From Onthophagus taurus (Eukaryota > Arthropoda > Insecta > Coleoptera > Scarabaeidae): 64,000 nt of DNA. The position numbers and the translations under genes were made by a program. The notes below the pieces were generated by a model that saw only the letters and a list, made by a program, of their open reading frames with translations, had not been told where the DNA came from and ran no database searches. The stretch is from assembly GCF_036711975.1 (NCBI RefSeq), contig NC_091967.1, positions 26,970,001 through 27,034,000 of the forward strand. Reading direction: 5' to 3'. Shown here in pieces: positions 1 through 12,272 of the stretch. Position 1 is the first letter of the stretch. Each line of letters starts with the position of its first letter.

Positions 1-690
1 AAAAAATGTTTTTATAGATATAAATATGTGTATTATAAAACTGAGTAGGAAAAAGCACGCATTCGTTTTTCGTTTGTTTGTCCATGTTCTCTATGCCTCT
101 AGCTCTCTTTCTCTCAACAAATATGATTTTGTATTTGAAAAAAAGAAATGCAGAATAGTAGCGTGTGTTGTGTTCTGTGCTAAATCCGTTCGGATTACGG
201 GGAATCCCCGTCGCGTAGCACTTGCATCGATATTCTAACGTAGGTACGATAAACGAGGATCGGTCTCTTTGCAGTCTGTTGCTCAATTCATACATAGTTG
301 ATAGTTTTTCGATCCTGAATAATATCTAAATTACGTTTTAAACGTAAAATTTGTTGAGTGTTAAAGTGGCCAGTATTTTTTTTTATAAATCTAGGAGGTA
401 TTAAGGTAAATATTTATTTTTATATTTTTTTAAGTAGTTAAAATTGGTTTTAAATTTAAATTCTATTCTACTAAAAGGGAACTTTAATAAAAATGTTAAT
501 TTCTTTACTATGACGATATTGAAGTGAAATTTGTAAATGATGTACTTCTTGAAGAATATCGTATATTTATTCATATGTTTATAAAATCTTATTTCGTGAT
601 TTTTTAAAAATGGCTGTTAATCAGTGTTCGTATTTAAAACAATATTATTTTCCGCAAATTGCAAATTATAAGTAATTGTTTTCTTTTTTT
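1..690. other. AT-rich stretch with no gene recognised
   Basis: No convincing coding region, RNA gene or repeat end is visible. A short open frame at 26-238 has no recognisable domain and low complexity. The stretch runs into a hAT-derived coding remnant and could be its upstream flank, but no matching left terminal repeat was found here. Confidence 0.4.
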
Positions 691-695
691 ATACT

Positions 696-2869
696 TTAGA
701 AAATAGTACCTGAGAATTGAGAACGTTCATTTGAGAAGAAGAAAGAAAGTGGAGCTGCAGGCCCAAAAAGACGCTTGTTAGAGGCAAAAGAAGTAGAAAA
801 AAGCAGCAAAAGTTTTAATACGTTTTTTAAAAAGTCAAGCACAAACACGATTTCTTCAGAATGTCTTGAAAATTCTGCAAATTCTAAAGAATTGAAAGAT
901 ACTGGGCCAAGGTCAACCGAGAAAGAATTTGATACGACAACTAATGATGCAGAAAAGATAACTGAAAATATTTTAACAAGGTCTTCAGAGAATTCTAATT
1001 CTAGAAAGTATGCTACTTCTGAAGAATTAGAAGATGGGTCTGACAAAGAAATAGATACTGATGACGTTGAAGTAAATAAAAACTTGATGTCCAAAGACGC
1101 AGAAAATATAAAAAATCCCGTATCTAGAGCGATTGTAGAACACGATATCGGACTTCTTAAGTTTAGTTAAGAATCGGGAAAGACAATTGTAACTAATGCG
1201 TTGAGAATAGAAATGATAAATCTCGGTTCTAAGTATTTTCAAAACTTGGTTCAGAAAAAAAATTAGGAAATGGTCTTGGTGAGCAAGTGAAGTCTGCCTT
1301 TTGTATTTGCTGTCTTCTTTTTTCCCGGTTCGATAACCAATCTAGTTTGGAGCAAGAAAGCGGATTTAAGCAATGGAAAGCACTTGAGAGAATCAGTGTT
1401 CATGATAATTCCAAAAATCATCGACAATGCTTTACTCACTGGAAAGAAATTTGCTTAACAACAGAGGCATAATTGATGCAGACCTTCAAGAGCAAATTCA
1501 AAGAGAAAGTCAGAAGTGGTGTGATATTTTGAAAAGACTTTTACACTGCATCCAATACCTTGCGATACAAAACCTGGCTTTGCGAGGCCACAGAGAGTTA
1601 CTTCAGTCAGATTTTAATACAGGAAATTTACTTTTGTTTGTTGAAACTAATTTCTAATTTTGACCCTGTCGTAAAAGAACACATAAGATTTGCGGAGAGC
1701 CATCCTGGATCCACTTCATATCTTTCATCGAAAATACAGAACGAGTTTATTCACATCATGGCATCTACTGGTTCGTAATAGTTTGCTAGAAAGAATACGT
1801 AAAGCAAAGTATTATGGGCTAATGTTTGACTCGACTCCTGATCAAGCTCATCGTGAACTGTCCGAGGTAGTAAGATATGTTGATATAAATTTTGAGAAAA
1901 AAACTGTTCAGATTAAAGAAGGACGCTGCAAGCTTGGTTCAAGAAATATTGAAGCACTAGAGAAAGACAATATGAATTTACAAGATTGTAGGTCACAGTG
2001 CTATGATAATGCTGCTGTTATGGCTGGACACAAGACTGGTGTTCATCAAAGAATCAAGAAAAAAAGCAACATGGCAATATTTGTGAATTGTGATAATCAT
2101 TCCCCCAATTTGGTAGGCGTCCATGCAGCCAAAGAAGAAGTAATGATGGTAACTTTTTTCGGAACCATCGATGCACTTTATGTTTTCTTCTCTCGTTCAA
2201 CCCAGCGTTGGGAAAAGCTCAAAGCTGTTGTACCTGCGGCTTTAAAGTCTGACTCCGATACCAGGTGGAGCGCAAAAACGGAATCAGTAAAACCTGTTAA
2301 CAAATATCTCTATATGACTTTCTAACGTTGCTAGGGTTTTGGAACAAGATCTTAATTCGTATTGACCGCGTTCAAAAGAGGTTGCAGGACCCTAAAATGA
2401 ACTTAGATTTAAAAGCTCTCCAAAATTATTTTCATGATGACTCACTGAAAGAAGGAATTCGAATTTGCAATGAATGGGACATTGAATTTGAAAGACGTCA
2501 AAGAAGAAAGAAAAGAATGGAAATGGCGAAACATCTAGAGATGCTGGTTTATCAGCTAAAGCAGAAATGGAAAGAGTTATGAAAGGGACTGTCGACCATC
2601 TATTCAATGAATTAAAAAGTAGAAACGTTCGTTTACAAGAAATTGTAGCATTGCAAATATTGTTGACAATCGCGGTTTCTATTGCCAGTTGCGAAAGATC
2701 ATTTAGCAAATTAAAATTGATACTTTCATATTTGAGAGCCTCGATGGGCCAAAGTCGATTATGTGATCTTGCTTTACTTAGCATAGAACAAGAAATGACC
2801 GAAGAAATTGACTTTGATAATATAATTAAACAATTTGCGTCAGCTAAAGCAAGAAAGATAAATTTGTAA
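696..2869 (+). pseudogene. hAT-family transposase remnant (ZMYM1-like, DUF4371 type)
   Basis: Pieces in several frames line up in the order of an animal hAT transposase resembling zinc finger MYM-type protein 1. A Lys/Ser-rich N-terminus (about 733-1170) is followed by the TTF-type region containing HENSK/HDNSK-like wording (1370-1440), the segment reading NLALRGHRE (about 1570-1600) and the catalytic-region fragment with KAKYYGLMFDSTPD and later VGVHAAKEE (1690-2325). The C-terminal dimerisation region holds IASCERSFSKLK (2567-2869). The frame changes at least five times with several stops, so no full protein can be made. What is seen is the ordered homology; that it once encoded a mobile transposase is family knowledge. 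It is an old copy because the right terminal repeat remains but no left one is visible. Confidence 0.85.
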
Positions 2870-2954
2870 TAAAGTGTTAATAGATTTAACTTGTGTGCTT
2901 TTTTCACCCAGTTCTAAAGTAGTTTTTTTAGAAAATAAAACGTAAGTAACCTAT

Positions 2955-3017
2955 CGTCGGAGAGGGGCGCAAGATCGGTGTTTGCCATAGGCGCCATTTA
3001 CCCTAGGTACGCCACTG
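2955..3017 (+). repeat. Right terminal region of the hAT remnant
   Basis: The segment ends in GTACGCCACTG, the complement of the CAGTGGCGTAC type of hAT terminus, directly downstream of the transposase remnant. The matching left end was not located, so the element is 5' truncated or diverged. Confidence 0.55.
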
Positions 3018-3029
3018 GCTCAAGGGCAT

Positions 3030-3480
3030 GAGGAATCTCCTGCACTTCTTAAGAGATATTCACAATGTTACAGGTTGTGAGAAACTAAAGCGAGAACTTA
3101 ACTTGCTGACAAAAAATTATTAGAGACAAAATAAAGGATGCTAAAGTAAGATATAACGATGAGATTTTTAAACAAAAAAATATTCATGTAAGTATATGTG
3201 GAAAATAGTGAATAGTCATCGAATAAGCAAGACAACTAATACTAAAGCAACGTTTGACCCAAATGAAGTAAATGATTACGATGATTACTTTATAAATGTT
3301 CCCCTAGATTTTGTTAATAAAATTCAGCGGGGTAACTTGACAACTAACTTTAATCAGCTGCTATCGAATATCACTATACCACCAAAAGAATTTTTAAAAG
3401 GAAATTCTACCTGGAACCGGTCGGTTTAATTGAGGTTCGTGATATAATCTGTTCTTTAAAAAATACTTCTTCTAGGACTG
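3030..3480 (+). pseudogene. Non-LTR retrotransposon fragment (endonuclease-RT linker)
   Basis: Translation around 3196-3470 gives MWKIVNSHRISKTTN, then NDYDDYFINV and, in another frame, VGLIEVRDIICSLKNTSS. This is the region just before the reverse transcriptase fingers in Jockey/CR1-type elements. It has frame breaks and stops abruptly where the foldback element at 3513 begins. Family placement beyond non-LTR retrotransposon is uncertain. Confidence 0.55.
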
Positions 3481-3512
3481 TACAGGGTCTGTCACGACGA
3501 GCTGAGTCTATG

Positions 3513-6000
3513 TATACAGGTGTCCCGTTAAGGGTACGCAGCGGCTGTATATCGACAACGGTAAGGCCTATAGGTTTGGGAAAAAAATCCTTATAAGCAA
3601 AGTGGGCAAGAGAAATAGCTGGAAATTATTTTGAAGTTCGTAATTCGACCGCTAGGGGGCGTAACTGCCATAGAGAAACATAAAATTCCCGGTATCTCAG
3701 AAAGTTAGACGATGAGCTATAACTTTAACAACATCATTTAGTACCTTGGATAATACCGCATCGCTTTTGTTTTGCAATATTTCTCATATCTGTCATAATA
3801 AGGGAGGGGGAGGCCAATGCGTTTTCAAATGTTTACATTTTAATATCTCCTGGACCATTCAACCGATTTAAATATTTTTGGTCATGTTTGAAAGACCATT
3901 TCATGCTCTTTTAAAAGATATTTTCAGTAAGACCGCTTGGTTTAAAACAAATAAGCTAGAGGGCGTTATTTGCAGCGGTTACATATTTTTGTGATATTTA
4001 CTTCTATTTACTTCACAGATCCTTAATTACCATAAAATTGGCTAAATTTTTGGTGAAAACCGCATCTCGACATCTCCATCCATTCTGGAATTATAGAAGA
4101 AAATGTTAAAAATTCGTATATCTTAATCGGACCTTAGGAAACAAATAAGAGAGCACAAAAATGTTATTACCTAGACCCTTTCTTCACACTTTATCCAAGC
4201 TTACAACTGCTTCAAAACTACTTTTGACGTGTGTTTAGAAGCCAACGGATCAATGAAACACCAACAATGATAATAAAACAAAATAAACCAAAACACTTAG
4301 AATAACTTAAATTTTTGGCATAAATAGCTCACTAATGTTCGAAATGCCTTCTATACACCTCAATAGCAATATTTGCTAAATTTTAGTGAAAACCGCATCT
4401 GGATATGGCCACCCGTTCTCGAATTATAGAAGAAAATGTTAAAAACTCGAGTGCCATCAATCGGATCCAGTTACCTCATCGAGAAAAACAAATCACATAA
4501 CTATGGTAACTGTAAACATATCATTTACTAACGCAGAAGCGTATGATAGAGCGTATGATGATTTATTTTCAATGTTTCGAATACGATGCAATTGCATGAC
4601 AAAAATGTGCAATGCAATTATGACAAAGAAAGACATTTTTCTCTAGAAGTGTTTTTAAGATTGACTTAGCGATTACGGAAAACTGGCAACATGTAGCCCA
4701 TTCAGACATCTTTATGAATTCGTGAATCACATTGGTGCGCAATTGTCTACAAGATTCCTCAAGAGAATTATATCTCCACCACATTGTTTTACATCAGGCC
4801 TTAACAGATACCGATTATGATAACAGACTGAACTATTATCATTGACTTTTAAATATGATTTGGGCAAATCCAAACCTTTTATCACAAATGTTATGGATAC
4901 ATGAAGCATCTCTCCACAAGCTGGTGTAAATTTGCATAATATGCATTCTTGGTTCGAGCAAAATCCACATTGCTTTCACCCCTTTGTCTAAATTATTTCA
5001 TTATTGGGTAGACTAACCGACCTGACTTTTCAAGGAAAACCAATAACCAGGGAAAATATGACAAAACACTAAATGTCAGTAGAAACGTCGTGACGTTTAG
5101 GCCGTGACCTAAACAGCGTTTTTTTTTAGTCGAAACTAGATTAAATAAATGCATCGAGGTTTATTATTACATATTACCAAAAATTTAAGTTACTCTAAGT
5201 ATTTTGGTCTATTTTGTTTTATTATCATTGTTGATGTTTCATTGATCCGTTGGCTTTTAAACACGCCTCAAAAGTAGTTTTGAAGCAGTTCTAAGCTTGG
5301 ATAAAGTGTGAAGGAAGGTTCTAGGTAATAACATCTTTGTGCTCTCTTATTTGTTTCCTAAGGTAACTTGATCCGATTAAGATATACGAATTTTTAACAT
5401 TTCCTTCTATAATTCGAGAATAGATGGAGATATCGAGATGCGGTTTTCACTAATATTTAACAAATTTTATGGTGATTAAGGGTCTGTGAAGTAAATAATA
5501 AAGTTCCATTTAAGTTTTTTTTTTAAATCACAAAAATATGTAACCGCTGCAGATAACGCCCTCCAAACCAAGCGGACTTACTGAAAATATCTTTTAAAAG
5601 AGCATGAAATGCTCTTTCAAACAAGACCAAAAGTATTCACATCGGTTGAATGGTCCAGGTGATATTAAAATGTAAACATTTGAAAACGCATTGGGGAGGC
5701 CAATGCGTTCCTTTATTATGACAGATATGAGAAATATCGCAAAACAAAAGCGATGCGGTATTATCCAAGCTACTAAATGATGTTGTCAAAGTTATAGCTC
5801 ATCGTCTAACTTTCTGAGATAGTGGAAATTTTATGTTTCTTTATGGCAGTTACGCCCCTAGCGGTCGAATTACGAACTTCAAAATAATTTCCAGCTATTT
5901 CTCTTGCCCACTTTGCTTATAAGGATTTTTTCCCAAACCTATAGGCCTTACCGTTGTCGAGATACAGCCGCTCCGTACCCTTAACGGGACAGCCTGTATA
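3513..6000. mobile_element. 2.5 kb foldback element with about 810-bp inverted arms
   Basis: The left end begins TATACAGGTGTCCCGTTAAG and the right end is its near complement, ending GGACAGCCTGTATA. Complementarity continues inward for roughly 810 bp on each side (about 3513-4326 and 5178-6000). Landmarks such as the TAACGCCC motif, the GAAAACCGCATC motif and the ACCAAAACACTTAGA motif appear in opposite order and orientation. The 850-bp centre codes for nothing recognised. It contains a second, direct copy of arm sequence (4378-4470 resembles 4050-4135). A TA on both sides suggests a Tc1/mariner-type target. No transposase is present. Confidence 0.85.
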
Positions 6001-6290
6001 CTAAATCAGCAATAGACAGATGTACAACAAGACATAAAATGCCGTATAAGAAAAGCCATGGCAGTTTTCAACAGAATGAGCAAAATTTTCAAAATTTACA
6101 ACATATTCCTCGAAACAGAAGTAAGACATCTAAGATGCTATTTTTTCCACAGTGTTAGAAAGCATGAACCTTGACAGAAGCCACGACTAAAAAACTGGAA
6201 GGTTTTGAGATGTGGATGTATAGACAAATTCACAAAATATCCTGGACAGCTCACATGACGAACAAGGAATCGAAAATCATCAAGCGCAGA
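6001..6290 (+). pseudogene. 3' fragment of an RTE/CR1-like reverse transcriptase
   Basis: Reading frames give RKAMAVFNRMSKIFK and then LTEATTKKLEGFEMWMYRQI followed by KISWTAHMTNKE. This is the characteristic end of the RT in endonuclease-RT elements often annotated craniofacial development protein 2-like. A frame change occurs near 6160. The fragment lies immediately right of the foldback element, and its upstream part is absent. Confidence 0.75.
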
Positions 6291-6665
6291 AAATTCACGC
6301 GCCGTATTTTCCCCGAATTTTTATTAATCAATATCATAAAAGCTAAATATAACGTGTACTGTATATCATAATATATCGACGTGGTTCGTGCGTAGCCGGT
6401 TTTTTATGATATTAATTACTAAAAATTCGAGAAAATTGCGGTTCGCGCAACTTTGGAGGAGAGGCCTCTTAGATTTCTCGCAGGATAGTCGACTAGGTAA
6501 AAGTCAACCACCGCAAGACCGCGTACCGATATCCATACCGCTCGTTATGTATCTGGTGATCTATCCTGTGAAAGATCTATGAGGCGAAAATTCGTTTAAA
6601 AGTTGCGTGCAATTTTCTCGAATTTTTATTAATTAATAGCACAAAAGCTAATTAATCAATATTTG
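6290..6665. repeat. Unclassified repeat with a 33-bp direct repeat 305 bp apart
   Basis: A motif beginning CGAATTTTTATTAAT and ending AAAGCTAA is found at 6314-6346 and again at 6619-6651. Both copies are preceded by GAAAATTC-type sequence. The interior is more GC-rich than its surroundings. No coding potential is recognised. It could be a short MITE or an element remnant. Confidence 0.4.
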
Positions 6666-6869
6666 ACTGTGAGGTAGCATTGGATTTGTATTTTTTGATC
6701 GTCGCCTTCCATACTTTTACTCCACACCATAGTTCATATTAAATCTCTCAACAATCATACACTTTCCACTATTTACATAACCCTCATTACTAGTATAAAA
6801 CAATAAATTTCTTATCGTTCGTAATATTAGTATGTGTTACTTAAGTGAATTTAAATTTTATACAAATAC

Positions 6870-9800
6870 CTATTTTTGGAGATTCTAATTCCGTAGCACT
6901 ACATTCTTCTTTAATAGCAACATTATCATCTATTACTTTAGAAGGTACTAAAAAAATGTAAAAATAAATATTAAAAACACGTATGAGATTACACAGTAGT
7001 CATTACCAGTGTTTGTTTGCAAAGATTCTTCAATCATAGGGTCAAACCCAGTATCATCAATATCGATTGCATCATCATCACCAAAGTCATCAACAACCAT
7101 ATCATCAGAGGTTTCTTTATTATCGCCATTTGGTTCAGGCATCAAAATTATTTGTTGATGGATTAAAATATGTCGTCCATCATTATTTTGAGATTCATTT
7201 AATTTTGTACTTTTAAAACTAACTTTAATCATCGATTCAGATTTGTTTTCTTCCGAACTATTCAGTATCTCTTCGTCTTCAGTATCCTCTTCATCTTCAT
7301 TCTCATTAGATTCATCATTATGATTACTTTCACAAATTTCACTAGTTTCGTCATAATCCATCTCACTACATTTAAACACGTCTTTCAATACCACTTTGCA
7401 TACTGTCAAATCGTAAGTAGAATACAATTGAGATAAAGAAGACGAAAAATCTGAAGGTTGATTTAATATTTCCGAATCTGGTTCAGTATTTTGCGATTGA
7501 TTAACAATTTCAGTCATTTCATCATCGGTTACTTCATTAGAATCGCTAGATGTATCTTTATGGGTTACGTTATGAGTATTATCCACATCGTCATTTGAAC
7601 TTGCGCATACATTTTCATTCAAACCACCAGTTTTTAACCAATATTCTCTTTTACATTGAAAATAATGTATAATCATGTTAGATTCTAGAGAGATCATTTG
7701 ACAATATTTACACATGATATTTCCTTTTTTTGTTACACCATGCACCTTACGCATATGAATTTGTCGATCGCTTACACAATGGAAAATTTTATCGCAACTA
7801 TAACATTCATGTATTAATAAAGTATTGTGCACCTTTTTTGTGTGTGATATTAATCCAAAAATGGTATCAAATTGAGTGGGGCAATACGAGCACCATTTTG
7901 GCGATCTTTGTTTAGACTGTACATCATCTCGAATACTGTAATAAAGACTTTCATTTGGAGTACTTGTTGTACCCTCGAACGTTTCAATATCATTGCAAAT
8001 ATCTTCATAATCAGAGTGAAGTGGTTTCAAAAGATCATCATCGAAATCATTTTCCGAATCAATTACAGAAATTATTTCGTCCTGTTCTTCACAGTACTTT
8101 TGATTAAATGAAGAAGTTTGAACACAATCCAAAACGTGAGTGTTAATTTCTTTTTCGCAAATATACTTTTTACAAATTTTACAAAAAACTTGTGAATAAG
8201 ATTCATGTATTAAAAGTAAATGGTGTTTCCGTTCGTTCGTCGTTTTAAACTGGTCATTACAAGTAAAACATTCGTAACTTATTTTTAATCTTGCAGTACA
8301 ATTTAAAATGTGCATATTCGCTTTTATTTCGTTAGTTAAAGACTCTTTACAATATTTACAAACGATAATAGAACCGCTGTGATTTTGACGTAAATGTAAT
8401 CTACGATCGATTATAGATGAAAAGCGTTTATTGCAAGTGAAACATTCGTAAATTAGTCCTTGATTGTGTACTTTACTGCAATGGTTCTCTAACGATCTAA
8501 TGGTAGGAAGAATTTCTGGACAATACAAGCATATCATTCCGTCTCTTTGAATTTTATAATTTTTACATTTTATGGCATTATTGGGTATGTGTTGATTTTC
8601 TTTATTTTGAGTACGATCTAGAACAAACAATTATTTGAATTAGAAATATTCAAAGAATACATATTTATGAAAAATATATTTATTTTTTAGCGGATCATTT
8701 TTTTTACGTTGAATACCTGCAAATTTGATATACTTGTGCTAAAAATATTCAAAATTTTTGAACAACAGTTAATTAAAATTAAATTTAAATTAATTAAAAC
8801 ACTTTTGCACATTAACGATGTAATTAATTATTATTTATTCTACTAGTTTCGGGGACTAATTATCCCCATCTTCAGGAAAAAAAATCAAATAATGAATACA
8901 GTTATAAATGCAGACTAAAAATCTTCACGCTTGGATCAGATTTATGAAGTTGGTTCCATATCTCGTACAATCTTTCTTTTAAAAAATAGTTGATCCTTTA
9001 CATAAGATTGAGACTAAGAAAAAAACAAGTACAAGACCGATTTAGAGATGAAGTAGGTATAATTATTGATAAGCCCCGACAAGATACTGTTGGAGTTTCC
9101 AACGATGATAACACTGCTAGAAGATTCTTTTCTAATTTTTCTTGCACAGCAGATAGTACAGGAGTAGATGAGGATTTAATTAAAAAAATTTTCATAATTC
9201 TTCCAACATTAGCCAGCGGCAGAGCCATAGATTCCAAAAAGTTTGGGGAATACGTATGTAAAACAGCAGAACTTTATGTAGAGCTATATAAATAGTAGGT
9301 ACTACATGCCTGCTTCAGCACACAAAATACTTATTCACGGTGAAAGCATCATACAATATGCTATATTACCAATAGGACAACTTTCAAAAAATGCACAAGA
9401 AGCTAGAAATAAAGATTACAACAAATTGGTTACATAACGCTCGGAAATCTTGGAAATGTTCAAAGATTACCACCAATCAAGATGTTTTCAATACGTTACT
9501 ATACATCTCTGATCCTTATACAGTGTGTCCCCGGATAGGTGAAACGACTCTTATAAAATGTAAAATTTTGCGATATTAATTGTCATTTTTTGGAGTTTAG
9601 CCCTGCTTGGTGAAAGACTAATTTTGAACATATTTTCAAGTTTTAAAAAACAAGTGAGTGTTGACACTGAAGCGAAAACTGCTTGTGTGTCAGATAAAAC
9701 GATTTTTACCAAAGTAGGCCGATCATTCCGAAAATTTGCATACAACCATAGTTTTTCATTCTGAACAAAACTTCTTAGTAACACTTTCACGTACTGTAAA

Positions 9801-11916
9801 CAGAAAAGGTACTTTACCTGCCACAAAAAGAGTTTTTCTTTCACCGTCCAGGCTCACTTGTTTTTTAAAACTTGAAAATATGTTCAAAATTAGTCTTTAA
9901 TCAAGAAGAATTTATTTTAGACTTATATTTCAGACATAACCTCAATATAAGAAAGCTGTCATTTCTGTTAATATTTTATTTTTTTGATTCGTAGGCTGTG
10001 TCAGAACTGTGGAACAATGGCCTCATTATTCAACACTTTGTCAGTCATGAGTAATGGGTGTCATTACCCGTCCAAAAACCAAATGTATACCGAATAGATA
10101 ATTCAATAGTTGTAGATAATAGTATATTATTTAACAAGCGTATAATGGCGGCTGTTACCCACGAAGAAGAAGTTAGTAATCTGAGTGTGTAACATCCATT
10201 ATACACAAGTTGAATACTATACTTTATCTACAACTATTTAATTTTGAAAAAAAAATTAAAAAAAAGAAAAAAAAATAAACTTGATAGACTTTTCAGACAT
10301 AACCTCAATATAAGAAAGCTGTCATTTCTGTTAATATTTTATTTTTTGATTAGTAGGCCGTGTCAGAACTGTGGAATAATGGCTTCATTATTCAACACTT
10401 TGTCAGTCATGGGTAATGCATATCATTACCCGTCAAAAATCAATTGTATAACGAATAGATAATTCAATAGTTGTAGATAAAATATTTTATTCAATTAGCC
10501 ATATTTTAATTTGATTGGTCCGTATATTTTTCACTAGCACAAATTTCGAAATGTTAACGTGCCATAGTAAAGTGACCAAACGTTCTAGACAGCCGTACTC
10601 GGCACCAAACATACTCCATCATGTTGCTTACGCATGTTCTGAATCCTAAATTGATATCCCAAAAATCGAGTGTTCTCTGATTCTTTTAACAAATGTCTGC
10701 TGGAGCAGATTTTTCTAGAAAAAGTCGAATGACTCGAGAACGGCGGAATCAAATTGCAAAAAGCAAAGTTATTCATAAACCTTGAAAACAGACAAATCCA
10801 AATATGTAAATATATACGGGGTGTTCCACTAAAAAAAATGAAATAGGTGGCGACTTCCGGTATAACCGAGTGCTAGAAATCTGAAAATATTTTAGTCGAA
10901 GAGAACACAATTAATAATACTTAAATCTGAATTTTCAAATTTTTGTTTTGGCCAGAACACTGTAAAGTTCTAATGACCCTGTATAATTCTGAGATCATTT
11001 TAACCAAGCTTTAATAATATCTTAACTTACCACCGTGATGCTCGATGTCATCCTCGAAATCCACTATTATTAACGGTTCCGAATTGGTTGTTGCATCACT
11101 TGATCCCCCTTCACTATCCCTAGAAATCAAATTCACCATATCCATTCTAAACGCCTTATTCATAATATGAACATCTTTTAAATGGTTCTCATAATCCTCT
11201 AGTAAAAAGAAACATATATTACAATAATCACACATCTTGTTGTGTCCGTTTTCATGATTCAATCTAGTCTCATTTATGGCAAAACATTTTGAACATTGCT
11301 GGCATTCATATGGTAGATACTTTTTACATAAATTTAGATGTAACATAATCTCTTCAATAGTAATTGAATTTGAACATCGTCGGCAAGTAATCTTGTTATT
11401 TGATTCAAGGTGTTCTTCTAAATGTTTTCCTAACTGAACATAAGTTGGATATTCGTCATCGCAAGAGGTGCATTTAAAAGGATTGGGATCGTGATGAATC
11501 ATTTTAGAATGAACCATTAAATCAGTTTCTTCTTTTGAGACAAAATTGCAGGATGAACAATATAAATTTATGTTTCTATCTTGTGGTTTAGTTGAAGAGT
11601 TAGGTTTAATTGTATGAAGATCGGTGTTCTTAATTCCATTTATTGCTATGTTTTCTAAATTGATATCATTCTCTAGAGTTTCGATTGCAGAAAATATTTT
11701 TAAACAATTATCACATTCTTTATGGCACATATAGGAAGAAATAGATTTAAAAATTAAGAGATCTGGATTATCCTCATCATTAAATTTATGTGTTAAGATT
11801 GTTGTTTCATTATCTTGAAAGGATTTTCGATGTGGTGGCATATTTATTGCAAACTCTTTGGTGATATCACGAGTAAGGTGAATGTCCTTTTGAGGTAGAA
11901 TATTGTTTGTAAACAT
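6870..11916 (-). CDS. Multi-C2H2/C2HC zinc finger protein, three coding exons
   Basis: Exons read 11031-11916, 7007-8617 and 6870-6947. Donors G|GTAAGT and G|GTAATG and acceptors TTCTAG|AT and TTTTAG|TA all fall in phase 1, so the frame runs through every junction. Exon 1 starts at the ATG at 11916; the upstream GTG follows a stop directly. Zinc fingers lie at about residues 120-141, 148-169, 178-197, 205-225 and 229-250 (exon 1) and 325-346, 354-375, 382-402, 412-433, 441-460, 538-559, 568-588 and 598-617 (exon 2). Four of the thirteen end in Cys (C2HC) instead of His. A long Asp/Glu/Ser-rich tail follows. No ZAD or BTB domain is seen. It is probably a nuclear DNA-binding protein; its target is unknown. 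Exon 3 may splice on (G|GTATTT at 6870) or read to a stop near 6840. Confidence 0.75.
7007..8617 (-). CDS. Exon 2 of the zinc finger gene
   Basis: This is the main zinc-finger exon, 1611 bases, entering and leaving in phase 1. The open frame extends slightly past both ends (to 8630 and 6948) only because the flanking intron happens to be open. The pyrimidine-rich TTTGTTCTAG before 8617 and the donor at 7006-7005 set the boundaries. Confidence 0.75.
8640..8985. repeat. Intron sequence with a Penelope-like terminal motif
   Basis: Around 8846-8877 the text reads CTAGTTTCGGGGACTAAT followed by CCCCATCTTCAGG. It resembles the GTTTCG...CATCTTCAG ends seen near the other Penelope-like elements in this window. 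No coding part accompanies it. Confidence 0.35.
8990..9515 (+). pseudogene. C-terminal fragment of a Transib/RAG1-like transposase
   Basis: An open frame (8990-9295) contains LASGRAIDSKKFGEYVCK and ends at a stop. The next frame continues YYMPASAHKILIHGES, then AILPIGQLSKNAQEARNKD. The HKxLIHG and PIGxLSxxAQExRNKD wording is what I associate with the C-terminal region of Transib transposases, relatives of vertebrate RAG1. Catalytic residues other than those near the C-terminus are absent, and at least two frame breaks follow. It sits in the intron of the zinc finger gene on the opposite strand. It could instead be another insect DDE family that shares this motif. Confidence 0.5.
9619..9897. 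repeat. Short hairpin MITE
   Basis: A 43-bp arm at 9619-9661 (GACTAATTTTGAACATATTT...) is repeated in inverted orientation at 9853-9897, enclosing about 190 bp without coding potential. Confidence 0.7.
9931..10480. repeat. Direct repeat pair (about 185 bp) flanking a small hairpin
   Basis: The block starting GACATAACCTCAATATAAG occurs at 9931-10122 and 10296-10478 with about 93 percent identity by eye. Between them, 10105-10237 is a hairpin whose arms carry GTTGTAGATAATAGTAT and its complement. The layout suggests a small palindromic element inside or beside a duplicated segment. Confidence 0.65.
10808..10985. repeat. Possible TATACAGGG-type MITE remnant
   Basis: Left TATACGGGGTGTTCCACTAA and right ACCCTGTATA bracket 178 bp. 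The left end matches the GTGTTCCATTAAAAA terminus seen at 43246, but the right end does not fold onto the left beyond the last few bases, so this may be two unrelated ends. Confidence 0.4.
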
Positions 11917-12272
11917 ACTATTTTCCACTTAATAATAATGTGCAGAGCTTCACCAAAGAAAATGTGCTGTATAACATGTTACAAATCAACTTGATTTATT
12001 CCGTAACATGGTTCTGTAATGAAAGAGCCACTAGGATAGTTGTAACCTTAAATTTATATCCTATGTTACTCCATGTTTTTTATATTCAGATGATTGTGCA
12101 CAACCTAAATTGTAGTTTTTAGTTTTATAAATAAGAAATAACACAAAAACTTAATTTTACCCTACAATTTTGCATGTGTTTATAACAAAAACGAATTCTA
12201 CGTCCTCGCCATTCTCTATTCAACTTTTAAGGTTATGTTATGATTATATTATGGCCCATAATCATTTTTGTT
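11001..12272. repeat. Duplicated block, copy A (zinc finger exon 1 plus 5' flank)
   Basis: From TTAACCAAGC at 11000 to the TATTATGGCCCATAATCATTTT motif near 12270 this block matches 20036-21333 at roughly 95 percent or more by eye. It includes the whole first coding exon, its splice donor and about 350 bp upstream of the start codon. Confidence 0.85.

Noticed and set aside
26..238. Open frame of 70 codons at the window start
   Set aside because: Low complexity, no domain and no splice or promoter support.
4569..4909. Two minus-strand frames in the centre of the foldback element
   Set aside because: They match no family that I recognise and are interrupted; probably chance.
6948..8630. Zinc finger frame as a complete single-exon gene
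   Set aside because: It starts with TTG overlapping a clear 3' splice site, and its phase fits the exon at 11031-11916 exactly.
10585..10776. Minus-strand frame of 63 codons
   Set aside because: No recognisable domain, and it lies among intronic repeats.
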